Part shown: piece after piece, positions 1 to 8,570 of the stretch
How positions within the stretch are numbered: position 1 is the stretch's first letter
Layout: the number at the start of each line of letters is the position of its first letter
DNA from: Paenibacillus phyllosphaerae
Lineage (GTDB): Bacteria > Bacillota > Bacilli > Paenibacillales > Paenibacillaceae
Assembly (NCBI RefSeq): GCF_014192105.1
Contig: NZ_JACHXK010000010.1
Span: forward strand, 124,001-188,000
DNA: 64,000 nucleotides
Direction: 5' to 3'
Notes under the pieces: generated by a model
What the model saw: only the letters and a program-made list of their open reading frames with translations
Told to the model about the DNA's origin: nothing
Database searches by the model: none
Translations under genes and position numbers: made by a program

Positions 1-218
1 TCGGCTTCTTCGGCATCTTCGCGGGAGTGCTGATTATCGCGATTCATTTGACGGGGCTCAAATCGTTCGGCGTCCCGTATATGGCGCCGTTTGCCCCGTT
101 TGTTCCCGGCAGCATGCACGACATCATCATCCGGGCGCCGCTTCGTTCGATGAAGAAACGTCCTCGCATTCTAGGTACGAAAGATTCCGACCGCAGGCCG
201 GGAGGGAGCGGACCGTGA
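1..218 (+). CDS. GerA-type spore germinant receptor A subunit, C-terminal end (partial)
   Basis: The frame beginning GFFGIFAGVLIIAIHLTG is open from the left edge and ends at a TGA at 216-218, so only the last ~70 residues are present. The segment LKSFGVPYMAPFAPF is the recognisable C-terminal signature of GerAA/GerKA/GerBA proteins, the membrane subunit of the nutrient germinant receptor in the spore inner membrane. The hydrophobic stretch at the start would be the last membrane helix, followed by a short basic tail. Its stop overlaps the start of the next gene (GTG at 215, ATG at 218), indicating translational coupling within an A-C-B ordered ger operon. The bulk of the gene lies outside the window, so paralogue assignment (GerA, GerB or GerK) is not possible. 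Confidence 0.85.
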   Translation, partial: GFFGIFAGVLIIAIHLTGLKSFGVPYMAPFAPFVPGSMHDIIIRAPLRSMKKRPRILGTKDSDRRPGGSGP

Positions 219-1429
219 TGGCCTACCGTATCGCATGGAAGTTTAGCGCAGCGCTCCTGTCGTGCCTTCTGACAAGCGGGTGTTGGGACCGCAATGAGCT
301 CAATGAACTGGGGATTATCTCGGCGACGGGAATCGACTGGGAGGACGGCAAGTGGCATGCGACGAGCCAAATCGTATTGCCGCTCAGCACGTCGGGCGAA
401 GGCACCGCCAAGCAGATGAGTCTCTCGCCCGTGGACGTCTTCTCGACGGAGGGGGAGGGCATCCGGAGCGCTTTTCGCAAGGCAAGTCTGGAAACGACTC
501 GGAAGCTCTATTTCTCTCACAATCAGGTTGTCATTATCGGCGAAGCGGCGGCACGCAAAGGCATTGACCCTTTGCTGGATGTCTATTTGCGCAATACGGA
601 TGCGCGGGAAGATGTCATCATCTTTCTAACGGCGGGGAAAGCCAGCACGATTCTTCGCCAGCTCTCGCCGACCGAATGGAATCCCGGCAACGGACTGCGT
701 AAGCTGATCGAGATGGAAGAGTCGCAGAACTCCCGAATTCGCGCCATGAATATTTTCGAGGTCATATCGGAGCTGCTCGGTCCCACGCAATCCACGCTCA
801 TTCCGGAGATTCGCCTATCCGGCAATCCCCAAACGCTAACCCAGGTCGACGCGCAGAAAAAAACGCAGCTGGATGCCCGGTTGAAGCTCGGCAGAGTCGG
901 TCTTGTGAAGCGGAACAAGCTGGTCGGGTGGGGGAAGTTCGACGAGTCGTTCGGCATGATGTGGCTGAGCAACCATGTGACGCGCGGGTTCTTACCCTAT
1001 GCTTGCGCAAGCAAAGGGACCAGAAGCTCCAGCTTTCGCGTCATGAAAGCCCATACGAAAGTATCTCCCGTGCTGGTCGAGGGAGAGCTCGGGTTCAACG
1101 TGAACGTGGAAGCGGAAGGTAAGATCGAGGATTACACCTGCGAGGATGACCTTGCCGAGATCGAGGTGGTCAAGCGGCAGGAGAAGCTCATTGCGGAGGC
1201 GATCCGCCTGTTGATGAACAAGGGGTGGGAGGCTTCGAAGCGCATGAAGACGGATGCGATCGGATTCGGAACCAAGGTGTACGAGCGTTATCCGGCGCTC
1301 TGGGAGAAGATGAAGGAGGATTGGGATGAGCACTTTGTCGAGCTTGAACCGAACATACAGGTTCATGTGCATATCAAAGGGACAGGAAGCAGCAATCCAT
1401 CGATCGTTTCCTATCAGAAGAAAAAATGA
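215..1429 (+). CDS. Ger(x)C family germinant receptor lipoprotein (C subunit)
   Basis: 404 residues. The N-terminus has a hydrophobic signal and the lipobox LLTSGC (Cys about 23), so the protein should be lipid-anchored on the outer face of the spore inner membrane. The segment following the lipobox (CWDRNELNELGIISATGIDW) is the hallmark of Ger(x)C proteins, and length and layout match GerAC/GerKC. Start choice is GTG 215 or ATG 218; both overlap the stop of the A subunit and cannot be separated by RBS. The stop overlaps the next gene's ATG (ATGA at 1426-1429), so the three genes form one coupled operon. The role in nutrient-triggered germination comes from family knowledge; the specific germinant cannot be read from the sequence. 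Confidence 0.92.
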   Translation: MMAYRIAWKFSAALLSCLLTSGCWDRNELNELGIISATGIDWEDGKWHATSQIVLPLSTSGEGTAKQMSLSPVDVFSTEGEGIRSAFRKASLETTRKLYFSHNQVVIIGEAAARKGIDPLLDVYLRNTDAREDVIIFLTAGKASTILRQLSPTEWNPGNGLRKLIEMEESQNSRIRAMNIFEVISELLGPTQSTLIPEIRLSGNPQTLTQVDAQKKTQLDARLKLGRVGLVKRNKLVGWGKFDESFGMMWLSNHVTRGFLPYACASKGTRSSSFRVMKAHTKVSPVLVEGELGFNVNVEAEGKIEDYTCEDDLAEIEVVKRQEKLIAEAIRLLMNKGWEASKRMKTDAIGFGTKVYERYPALWEKMKEDWDEHFVELEPNIQVHVHIKGTGSSNPSIVSYQKKK

Positions 1430-2541
1430 GCAGTCCTAACGTCGAAACGTCCACGGACAGGGTCGGCAAGTATCAGCTCATGACGGCGATCATCATGTTC
1501 GAAATCGGCAGCACGCCTATGTTCTTGCTCGGCATCAAGGCCGGTCAGAATGCCTGGATGGCCATGGCGGTCGGTGCGGTTGCCGGTCTTCTCGTACTGG
1601 TGCCCTGCCTGTATCTGCAGCGGTTGACTGGCGACACGGATTGGACGGAGATGCTGCTGCAACGATTGGGCAAGTGGGCCGGAGGCCTCGTCGCGCTGTT
1701 CTATGCGCTGCTGCTAGCCTACGAATCGATGCGCAACGTGCGGGATTTCGGAGAAATGGCCAATGGAACCATCTTGCCGCAAACGCCGAAGTGGGTGATC
1801 ATGATCGTCATTACCACCATCGCCTGTTACGCGGTCCGCAAAGGCATTTTCGTGTTATTCCGAACAATCGAACTGTTCTTCCCGACCGTTGTGATGAGTT
1901 ATACGACCCTCGTACTGTTCTTCTTCATCTCGGATTTGCCGTCCGTTCACAGGCTGCGGCCCATTCTGGACAAAGGCATCGGACAGGTGCTTGGCGAAGC
2001 CTTGCCGGAGCTGATCTCGTTCCCGTTCGGACAAGTCTTCGTATTCCTCCTGTTCTGGAAATACGTCAAGTCCGGCACGGGATTCGTGCGTACGAGCCTT
2101 GCTGCCTACGGCGTCGTCTCCTTGTTTCTTACGATCATGAGCGTACTCACTTTATCGATCCTCGGCGCGGATGTGGCCCAAGTCGTGGCCTATCCTTTTC
2201 TCGAGGCGGTTCAGCTCATACATATCGCGGATTTTCTCGAGCGTCTGGATATCTTCGTCACGCTCATTATTTTCTTGGGCCTCTTCGTGAAGCTTGCCGT
2301 GTTCTATCTGGCCTCGAACCTGATGGTCAGCCGTATGACCGGACTGCCTGAACGCACATGCGGCTGGTTTCTGGGGATCGTCATTTTCGCCGCTTCCTTC
2401 CTGGAGCCGAGCCAGACGTTTCATATTTGGCTGGGACTGAAGGTACAGGTGAAATACGTCTGGATCTTCCAGATGCTTATGCCTATCCTTATACTCGCGC
2501 TTACGCTTATCAGCAAGCGAAGAGGTCAAGCTTCATGCTGA
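1426..2541 (+). CDS. GerAB/GerKB family germinant receptor permease-like subunit
   Basis: 371 residues, almost entirely hydrophobic with roughly ten predicted membrane helices, in the APC-superfamily-like fold of GerAB/YndE/GerKB proteins. The N-terminus (KYQLMTAIIMFEIGSTPMF) is typical of spore-germination permeases. It starts at an ATG overlapping the stop of the C subunit, and a terminator-like hairpin follows about 25 bases after its stop, so it closes the ger operon. In the family the B subunit binds the germinant in the spore inner membrane. No frame damage is seen. Confidence 0.92.
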   Translation: MSSPNVETSTDRVGKYQLMTAIIMFEIGSTPMFLLGIKAGQNAWMAMAVGAVAGLLVLVPCLYLQRLTGDTDWTEMLLQRLGKWAGGLVALFYALLLAYESMRNVRDFGEMANGTILPQTPKWVIMIVITTIACYAVRKGIFVLFRTIELFFPTVVMSYTTLVLFFFISDLPSVHRLRPILDKGIGQVLGEALPELISFPFGQVFVFLLFWKYVKSGTGFVRTSLAAYGVVSLFLTIMSVLTLSILGADVAQVVAYPFLEAVQLIHIADFLERLDIFVTLIIFLGLFVKLAVFYLASNLMVSRMTGLPERTCGWFLGIVIFAASFLEPSQTFHIWLGLKVQVKYVWIFQMLMPILILALTLISKRRGQASC

Positions 2542-2566
2542 CGAAAGGGAAGCAATCGGTACCGTA

Positions 2567-2612
2567 ACCATGCTATTCTCCCCAAGAAGCGGGGGGAAGC
2601 GTGGTTTTTTTA
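2567..2612 (+). terminator. Intrinsic terminator of the ger operon
   Basis: Imperfect hairpin with CCATGCT paired to AGCGTGG and a C-rich/G-rich inner stem, followed by a run of seven T's. It lies just after the B-subunit stop codon. Confidence 0.6.
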
Positions 2613-2733
2613 TATCCGCCAGAGCTATCCGCTCGGGTGTGTTCGGGCGAGGCACTCGCGATTTGTACAAAACAAAAATGACAGGATTCGTGTTTGTCCA
2701 TTGTCGATGGGCAAACGTTATTTTATATTTCTT

Positions 2734-2752
2734 AATAATGATAATCAATCTC
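2734..2752 (+). promoter_or_regulatory. Fur-box-like operator upstream of the siderophore-binding lipoprotein gene
   Basis: AATAATGATAATCAATCTC matches the classic 19-bp Fur box (GATAATGATAATCATTATC) at 16 of 19 positions by eye. It ends 37 bases before the ATG at 2790, a position suited to repression. A related site precedes the next gene. Confidence 0.65.
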
Positions 2753-2789
2753 AGTTAGTTGAGGTGCCGATTCAAAAGGGGGAAGAAAG

Positions 2790-3803
2790 ATGAAACAAAA
2801 AACATTGCGTACTGCCGGTACGGGTATGATGATCGCGGTACTATCCATGATGCTGCTCGCTTGCGGCAATCAGTCGACGAACGGTTCGTCCGAGGAGGCA
2901 ACAACGGCTTCAACGTCTAACGAAGCGCAAGCAACGACAGCCGAGCAGGAGAATGCAGCGTCGTCCGATAGCACGAGCGAAACCAAGCTATTCAAAGATT
3001 GGACGGGCCACGAAGTGGAGGTACCGACCAATCCGCAGCGTGTTATCTATCATGGCGAGGTGACAGGGGATCTGCTCGCTCTAGGCATCGTTCCGGTCGG
3101 AATCCTGAAGCAGGAGGGTACCGTGTTTGACGATCAGGTCGCTGAGGCGGAAGACGTTGGCTTCCCGATCAGCACGGAGAAGTCGCTCGCTCTGAATCCC
3201 GACCTGATCATCATCTCCAATAGCGATGAAACGTTATATGAGCAAGTGTCCAAAGTAGCTCCAACCGTAACCTTCAATTCCTTCGATCCGCTGGAGGAAC
3301 GCATTCGTTTCCTTGGCGACCTCTTCGACAAGAAGCAGGAAGCAGAGGATTGGTTGGCCGCTCATGCCGCAGCGACCGAAGAGATGTGGAAGCTGCTTCG
3401 CGAGAATGGCTTGCAGGAAGGCGAGACCGCGTCGGTCTTCACGATGTACCCCGGCGACCGTCTGTTCGCGATGGCTGGTGCCGGATTGCCACAGCTATTG
3501 TACGGAGAGGGCGGCATGAAGCCAACCGCAGAGATTCAGAAGGTGCTGGATGAAGAACTGGGTTTCGTCGAGATTTCGCAGGAAAAAATGCCGGAATTCG
3601 CCGGAGATCGGATCTTCATCCTGAACGCAGTAACTCCGGAGGCGCAGAAATCGACGGAAGATATGATGCAGAGCAATGTGTGGAAAAGCTTGCCTGCCGT
3701 TAAAGCCGGCAAGGTATATAGCCTGGATATCGTCAAAGCGTCCAGTGACGCCACCTCCAGAGAGTGGCTTCTGCAAGAGCTGCCGAAGCTGATGATCCCT
3801 TAG
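2790..3803 (+). CDS. Iron-siderophore ABC transporter substrate-binding lipoprotein (FecB/FeuA type)
   Basis: 337 residues. A signal peptide with lipobox LLAC (Cys 25) is followed by a Ser/Thr/Glu-rich linker to about residue 64 and then a class III periplasmic-binding domain beginning DWTGHEVEVPTNPQRVIYHG, with the helical-backbone features of siderophore and cobalamin binding proteins (LALGIVPVG, NPDLIII). It should sit lipid-anchored outside the membrane and deliver a ferric siderophore to a FecCD-type permease. No permease or ATPase gene lies next to it, so it probably shares a transporter encoded elsewhere. The Fur-box-like site upstream suggests iron-repressed expression. RBS is GGGGGAAG, well spaced from the ATG. 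The binding domain closely resembles the C-terminal half of the next gene product. Confidence 0.88.
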   Translation: MKQKTLRTAGTGMMIAVLSMMLLACGNQSTNGSSEEATTASTSNEAQATTAEQENAASSDSTSETKLFKDWTGHEVEVPTNPQRVIYHGEVTGDLLALGIVPVGILKQEGTVFDDQVAEAEDVGFPISTEKSLALNPDLIIISNSDETLYEQVSKVAPTVTFNSFDPLEERIRFLGDLFDKKQEAEDWLAAHAAATEEMWKLLRENGLQEGETASVFTMYPGDRLFAMAGAGLPQLLYGEGGMKPTAEIQKVLDEELGFVEISQEKMPEFAGDRIFILNAVTPEAQKSTEDMMQSNVWKSLPAVKAGKVYSLDIVKASSDATSREWLLQELPKLMIP

Positions 3804-3838
3804 TGCATCCATAACTGACCGACGAATATAGCCGGAAT

Positions 3839-3875
3839 AGGGCTCTTTCAACATACCGTTGAAGAGCTCTTTTTC
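3839..3875 (+). terminator. Intrinsic terminator after the siderophore-binding lipoprotein gene
   Basis: Hairpin with arms GGCTCTTTCAAC and GTTGAAGAGCTC (one bulge) followed by TTTTT. Confidence 0.75.
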
Positions 3876-3964
3876 ACGTTGCAGGCATACATCTCATGGG
3901 GTGCTCTGCAGCATGTCTGGAATAATGACGATCGCTGACGTATAATCAGAAGAAAAACAGTAAG

Positions 3965-3979
3965 TGATAAACATTCTCA
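3965..3979 (+). promoter_or_regulatory. Fur-box-like operator upstream of the AraC/binding-protein fusion gene
   Basis: TGATAAACATTCTCA fits the 7-1-7 Fur core (TGATAATNATTATCA) at 12 of 14 defined positions. It resembles the site before the previous gene (TGATAATCAATCTCA). Its position favours the downstream GTG 4009 as the true start rather than the GTG at 3964. Confidence 0.5.
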
Positions 3980-4008
3980 TTTACAAGGATGTGAGGTGCA
4001 CGGAAATC

Positions 4009-5673
4009 GTGAATAGGAATGGAAGCAGCGCATCTTTGTCGTTCACGGCGTTCCTGTTCCGCTTTGTCCATATCGAACGGCGTATCGAGCAACCAGAACA
4101 CGTGATGCTTGAAGTGAACTGTGAACGGCACACGCTCTTGTTCTGCGAACAGGGGGAAGGTCGGTTATATATCGGGCGGGAATTGTTCCCGTTCGTTGCC
4201 GGCAAGATCTATCCGCTTGCTCCTGGCGAAAGTTATCAGCTCGAGCATGACCGCTCGGACGCGCTGGAATATAAGGTGCTTCATTACGATGCCGTACACA
4301 TGGTCACAGGGGATCCGGAGCTTTTCACGCGCCCGCTCTTTGAATCCAGGGACTTGTTGAACCGTTATTCGCCTGTCCCGCGGATCGGCGTATTGGATTC
4401 GCTGTATTCGGGACGTTCGTTTCAGTCGGATGCGGAATATAGTCAGATGAACGTTCATTTTCACAAACTGATGGAGCTTATCGTGACCCGCTATACGCTG
4501 CCCCAAGCGGAACAGAGCCCGGAGAGTCCGGAAGCCAGCATCCTGAGCGCCATTCAATACGTGGATGAGCACTTCGCGCAGGAGATCAGCGTTCAGAAAT
4601 TAGCGGAGCTCGCCAATATGCGGCCCGCTCAATTCACGGCTTTGTTCAGGCAAATTACCGGCCGCAAACCGCTTGAGTATGTTAATTATGTGCGAATTGA
4701 ACAGGCCAAGGAGCTGCTGATGCGCTCCGATGACCCTTTGCGCGATATTGCAAGCCAGGTGGGCTTTCGCGACGAATATTATTTCAGCAGGCGTTTCCGG
4801 CAGCTCACTGGACTAGCTCCCCGCCAATACGACAGATCCCTCCAACGCCATACCCTTGTTCAGGATTGGGCGGGCCATGAAGTCAACATTCCCGGGAAGC
4901 CGGAGCGGATTCTATTCTTCGGCAAGTCGGCAGGAGACCTTCTTGCGCTTGGCATTCCGGTTCTGGACGGCGCATCGTATTCCGCTTTGCCGCCGCTTGA
5001 TTTGGAGTGGGCTTTGCAGAAACAGCCGGATCTTATTCTATTCGATAGCAACAATGAACAGTTGTACCAGCGGCTCTCCCGCATCGCGCCGACCTTGACG
5101 TACAACTCGCATGCGAAACTGGAAGAGCGGATGCGTAAGGCGGGCAGCTGGTTCGGCATGGAGACGGAAGCGGAGGAGTGGCTGACGGCGTATGATCGCA
5201 GATCCGAGGAGATGTGGAACAACCTCCGAGGGGCAATGCAGCCGGGCGAGACGGCATCGGTATTGGTCCATCATCGGGGGACTCGCTTGTTCGTCATGGG
5301 CAATATCGGGCTGGCCCCGTTCCTCTATCATTCTCATGGATTCCGGCCCGTGAGCAAGGTGCGGGAAGCGCTGCAAGCAGGCAGGGCCTACAAGGAGATT
5401 TCGACGGAATCGGTAAGCCAGTATACGGGAGACCGAATATTCGTGATGATGCCCGAGTGCGAAGCCGCGCGAGCCGCGACGAAGAAGATGTTCGAGAGCG
5501 AAGAGTGGAAGGCGTTGCCTGCAGTCGTTAACGGACATGTGTACAAGCTGGAGGAGCAACTTTGGAATATAGGGGATGCCGTATCGTGCCTCAGGTTACA
5601 ACAATTGTTGCTTCAGTTGCTAGAGGGTGAGCGCTCTCGAGTGAATGTTCCATCTGCAGCTGCCGAAGGTTAG
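4009..5673 (+). CDS. AraC-family regulator fused to a siderophore-binding domain (Btr-like)
   Basis: 554 residues from GTG 4009, chosen because GGATGTGAGGTG lies just upstream and because an in-frame upstream GTG (3964) falls on a Fur-like site. Residues 1-170 form an AraC-type N-terminal segment, about 174-280 the double helix-turn-helix AraC DNA-binding domain (PLEYVNYVRIEQAKELL, GFRDEYYFSRRFRQLTG), and about 282-540 a FecB-like binding domain starting DWAGHEVNIPGKPERILFF. The binding half parallels the upstream lipoprotein (DW-GHEV motif, GDLLALGI). The same architecture occurs in Bacillus subtilis Btr, where siderophore bound to the C-terminal domain activates uptake genes. It probably senses the same ligand as its neighbour inside the cell and activates it. 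No signal peptide is present, as expected for a cytoplasmic regulator. Confidence 0.85.
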   Translation: MNRNGSSASLSFTAFLFRFVHIERRIEQPEHVMLEVNCERHTLLFCEQGEGRLYIGRELFPFVAGKIYPLAPGESYQLEHDRSDALEYKVLHYDAVHMVTGDPELFTRPLFESRDLLNRYSPVPRIGVLDSLYSGRSFQSDAEYSQMNVHFHKLMELIVTRYTLPQAEQSPESPEASILSAIQYVDEHFAQEISVQKLAELANMRPAQFTALFRQITGRKPLEYVNYVRIEQAKELLMRSDDPLRDIASQVGFRDEYYFSRRFRQLTGLAPRQYDRSLQRHTLVQDWAGHEVNIPGKPERILFFGKSAGDLLALGIPVLDGASYSALPPLDLEWALQKQPDLILFDSNNEQLYQRLSRIAPTLTYNSHAKLEERMRKAGSWFGMETEAEEWLTAYDRRSEEMWNNLRGAMQPGETASVLVHHRGTRLFVMGNIGLAPFLYHSHGFRPVSKVREALQAGRAYKEISTESVSQYTGDRIFVMMPECEAARAATKKMFESEEWKALPAVVNGHVYKLEEQLWNIGDAVSCLRLQQLLLQLLEGERSRVNVPSAAAEG

Positions 5674-5681
5674 ATAAGGGG

Positions 5682-5711
5682 AAGGACGCTGGTAAGTTAA
5701 GCGTCCTTTTT
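5682..5711 (+). terminator. Intrinsic terminator after the Btr-like gene
   Basis: Perfect stem AAGGACGCT / AGCGTCCTT with an 9-10 base loop and a T run. It is the last recognisable host-type element before the Tn7-like left end. Confidence 0.8.
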
Positions 5712-5747
5712 GATTTATATAAGGAGTGCTGAATAAGAGAAGTACGA

Positions 5748-5871
5748 CGACAAGATAATCCCGATTTAGAACCTTGATAAATCAAGGTTTCTTTTAATTG
5801 GAGGGATTTTCTTGTCGGTTTATTTTGGACATGAAAATCCCATGTTTACGTTCTAGCGACAAAAAAATCAC
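5748..5871. repeat. Left-end cluster of TnsB-like binding sites
   Basis: Four related 15-mers: CGACAAGATAATCCC (5748-5762, +), the inverse of CGACAAGAAAATCCC (5803-5817), GGACATGAAAATCCC (5827-5841, +) and CGACAAAAAAATCAC (5857-5871, +). Multiple transposase sites of this kind are expected at Tn7-like ends. The first and second face each other across a small hairpin. Confidence 0.65.
5770..5795 (+). terminator. Hairpin with T-rich tail inside the transposon left end
   Basis: Perfect arms AACCTTGAT / ATCAAGGTT with a two-base loop, then TCTTTT. It sits between two inverted TnsB-like sites and could shield tnsABC from outside transcription. Confidence 0.5.
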
Positions 5872-5940
5872 CTTAATAAGGTTTATTTCGGCTTAAATTA
5901 GACGAAATTGAATACTAAGAATCAAGTAGGAGTGATTGAA

Positions 5941-6588
5941 GTGTATACAACGCCTTTAATTAAACAGCGAAGTGGTCGATATGGAAATAATCATTGGATC
6001 GTGTACAGCCCGAAAATAAAAAGAGAAGTAAATTTATTTAGTGATCTTGAGTTTGATCACTGGGTAACAATTGAAACTGATTGGACTGTTGAAACTTTCT
6101 GTGAGCAGCCGGATAAAGCTGAAGGGGAAGAAGGAACATCCATTTTTGACATGTGGATTAAGAAAAAGGATGGTAGGGAGATCTATTTTGAAATTAAATA
6201 CGAGAAAGCTCTCACTGATGAACATGTGGTAAAACAAATTGATATACAGAAGAAATGGTGTGAACACCATGGTAAAGAGCATCAAGTTCGTACAGAAAAA
6301 GATATTAGAAGTAACGAAATCTATTTAGAAAATCTAAAAGATATACTTCCATATTTACTGAATAACAGCACCATTGTGGAAATTGACAGCTATAAAGTGG
6401 CTGCTCAAATTAAAGACGGGAGAAAGACATTAAAGGAATTGAATCAAATATTAAATATGAATTTACCTCGGTTATATGAAGCCGTTGCTTGCTTAATATG
6501 TTCTGGTGAAATAAGAGCCAATCTTGAGAAAGTATATTTTGGTCTAGAAACGGAGGTGTGGATAGATGAGACGGAAAAGCTTGGTTGA
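5941..6588 (+). CDS. tnsA: TnsA endonuclease, Tn7-like transposition
   Basis: 215 residues from GTG 5941, preferred because AGGAGTG lies six bases upstream; an in-frame TTG at 5908 would add 11 residues. The family cleaves the 5' ends of the transposon and works in a complex with TnsB. The restriction-enzyme-like catalytic core is visible: an early Glu in FSDLEFDHW, the Asp of SIFDMW, and the Glu-x-Lys of FEIKYEKA. A C-terminal winged-helix-like region follows (TLKELNQILNMNLPRLYEAVACLICSG). Length is a little below Tn7 TnsA (273 residues). Its 3' end overlaps tnsB by 23 bases, indicating coupled translation. Confidence 0.9.
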   Translation: MYTTPLIKQRSGRYGNNHWIVYSPKIKREVNLFSDLEFDHWVTIETDWTVETFCEQPDKAEGEEGTSIFDMWIKKKDGREIYFEIKYEKALTDEHVVKQIDIQKKWCEHHGKEHQVRTEKDIRSNEIYLENLKDILPYLLNNSTIVEIDSYKVAAQIKDGRKTLKELNQILNMNLPRLYEAVACLICSGEIRANLEKVYFGLETEVWIDETEKLG

Positions 6589-8557
6589 AAAATTAGGAAT
6601 TAGCCATGACTTGCTCAACTTATCAGTGTGGCCGATTGTAGATACAAGTGCCTTAAATGAAGTTGCTGCTAAAAAATATCAAAGCAGAAAACGGGCTGTT
6701 GAGATGTATTTACTGGATGAAGCAACCCTGAGTGAGATTTCTGAGGTAACTGGAATTGAAAAAAAGGAAATAACCCGATATATAGAGCGATGTTTCATGA
6801 TTGATCAATACGGACAGATTCTAGGATTTAGAGCTTTAATTCCTGGGCTCCATCTAAAGAGTTATGAACGGGAGCATCTCCCAAAAATGAAAGCTTCAAA
6901 TTATTCGGGCGCGTTCGATTTGTTACTTGAGAAGTTTCCAGTATTAAGAGATTGGATTGATGATAAAGCTTTAGCGAAAAAAAGGAACTCAAATACTATT
7001 ACTTATTCAGTAAAGTATTTACATAAACATTTTAGAGAGAAGTGTAAGGAATTAGGGATTTCTATGAGTGAATATCCTCTAAATACTGAAGATCAGGGGA
7101 GGAGATCTTTGGAGAGGTATGTCAAAAAATTAAAGGAACGTCATTTTGGTAATGAGCATTTATATGGTGAGGTTGCTGCCATGATGGCAAAAAGTACGGG
7201 AAGTGGAACTAAGAATTATGTAACGAATTTCAGACCTTTTTCACGTGTTATGTTCGATGCACATAAAATTGATCTAATATTGACGATTCGATATACGGAT
7301 CCTAATGGAAATCAAGTGAAAAAAACCTTAAAAAGGATTTGGCTGCTTGTAATACTAGAAATCCCAACTAATGCAGTTCTGGGTCACTTGTTGTGTGTTA
7401 AGCCTGAATACTCTCAAATGGATGTTCTACAATGTATCCAAAACGCAATTCATCCACACTCATCAATGACATTTACAATAAAAGGGCTCGAGTATCCAGA
7501 AGAAGGATCATTCCCCTCAATATCTATTCTTGAAACTCAATGGGCAGTGTGGAGAGAATTCTGGATGGACAATGCGAAAGCCAACCTAGCTAAGAATGTG
7601 AAGGATAAGCTGACCCAAACAGTTGGGTGTTTTATTAATGCAGGTCCTGTAAAGTCTCCTTTGCGACGTTCGGTTATAGAGAGATTCTTTCGTATTCTTG
7701 CTGTTAATGGATATCACTTACTTCCTTCCACTACAGGGAGTAATCCCAATGATCCCAAAAGGAAAAATGCTGAAGAGAAGGCGCTGGCTTCAGAGATTAG
7801 TATTGAACATCTAGAAGAACTAACAGAAGCAATGTTAGCCCAGTATAATATTGAGCCACATAGCGGTAATTCAGGTTTAAGTCCCATTAAGGCAATGCGT
7901 GACAAAATTCACTCGGGATATCTACCAAGAATTCTACCTGAGCACAGGCGTCAGGAACTGGGCCTTTTGGTAATTAGCCAGACTGTTACCGTAAAAGGAA
8001 ACTTAAGTAAGGGGAAAAGGCCGTATATAAACTTTGAGGGAACACAATATAGAAATGAGGTCCTATCTCAGCATGCGAGTTTAATAGGAAAGAAACTAAC
8101 GATTTATATAAATATCATGGATGTACGTTCTGTCAGAGCTTTTTTTGAGAATGGAAGCGAACTCGGTCAGTTACGTGTCTCCGGTAAGTGGGTTAAAACT
8201 CCCCATAGTTTAGAAACAAGAAGATTAATAAATAAATTCCTACGGAGTGAGAAGAGAGCATTCTTCTTGGCAAGTAATGATTATGTTCAAGCTCTTAGAG
8301 ATCATCTTAAGAGCAGTAAAAAGAAAGGAGATAAGAATTGGTATGCTCATCAGCAAAGATATCAGCAACAAATGGATAAATTAACAGAGGTAGCAAGTGA
8401 TGTTGATAATGAAGAAGTAACCGAAGTATGCGAAACGGAAAGTTATCAAGAAGAAACGGTGTTTAATAATATTATCGTAATTACAAATGAAGAAGAAGGA
8501 AAAGTCGAAGAACTTGAATATGACTGGGAAGAGTTCTTTAAACCAATTTCTTTTTAG
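6566..8557 (+). CDS. tnsB: TnsB DDE transposase, Tn7-like transposition
   Basis: 663 residues. An N-terminal helix-turn-helix region is followed by an RNase H-like integrase core and a Mu-C type beta-barrel. The catalytic triad can be placed at Asp231 (MFDAHKIDL), Asp335 (EFWMDNAKANL) and Glu372 (RRSVIERFF), with spacing typical of the rve/Mu family. TnsB recognises repeated sites in the ends and performs 3'-end cleavage and strand transfer. The barrel region runs from about residue 470 to 560, and the acidic C-terminal tail (about 610-663) is the part that in Tn7 contacts TnsC. It overlaps tnsA at its start, and its stop overlaps the RBS of tnsC. It looks intact and probably active. Confidence 0.93.
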   Translation: MRRKSLVEKLGISHDLLNLSVWPIVDTSALNEVAAKKYQSRKRAVEMYLLDEATLSEISEVTGIEKKEITRYIERCFMIDQYGQILGFRALIPGLHLKSYEREHLPKMKASNYSGAFDLLLEKFPVLRDWIDDKALAKKRNSNTITYSVKYLHKHFREKCKELGISMSEYPLNTEDQGRRSLERYVKKLKERHFGNEHLYGEVAAMMAKSTGSGTKNYVTNFRPFSRVMFDAHKIDLILTIRYTDPNGNQVKKTLKRIWLLVILEIPTNAVLGHLLCVKPEYSQMDVLQCIQNAIHPHSSMTFTIKGLEYPEEGSFPSISILETQWAVWREFWMDNAKANLAKNVKDKLTQTVGCFINAGPVKSPLRRSVIERFFRILAVNGYHLLPSTTGSNPNDPKRKNAEEKALASEISIEHLEELTEAMLAQYNIEPHSGNSGLSPIKAMRDKIHSGYLPRILPEHRRQELGLLVISQTVTVKGNLSKGKRPYINFEGTQYRNEVLSQHASLIGKKLTIYINIMDVRSVRAFFENGSELGQLRVSGKWVKTPHSLETRRLINKFLRSEKRAFFLASNDYVQALRDHLKSSKKKGDKNWYAHQQRYQQQMDKLTEVASDVDNEEVTEVCETESYQEETVFNNIIVITNEEEGKVEELEYDWEEFFKPISF

Positions 8558-8570
8558 GAGAGCGATTATC

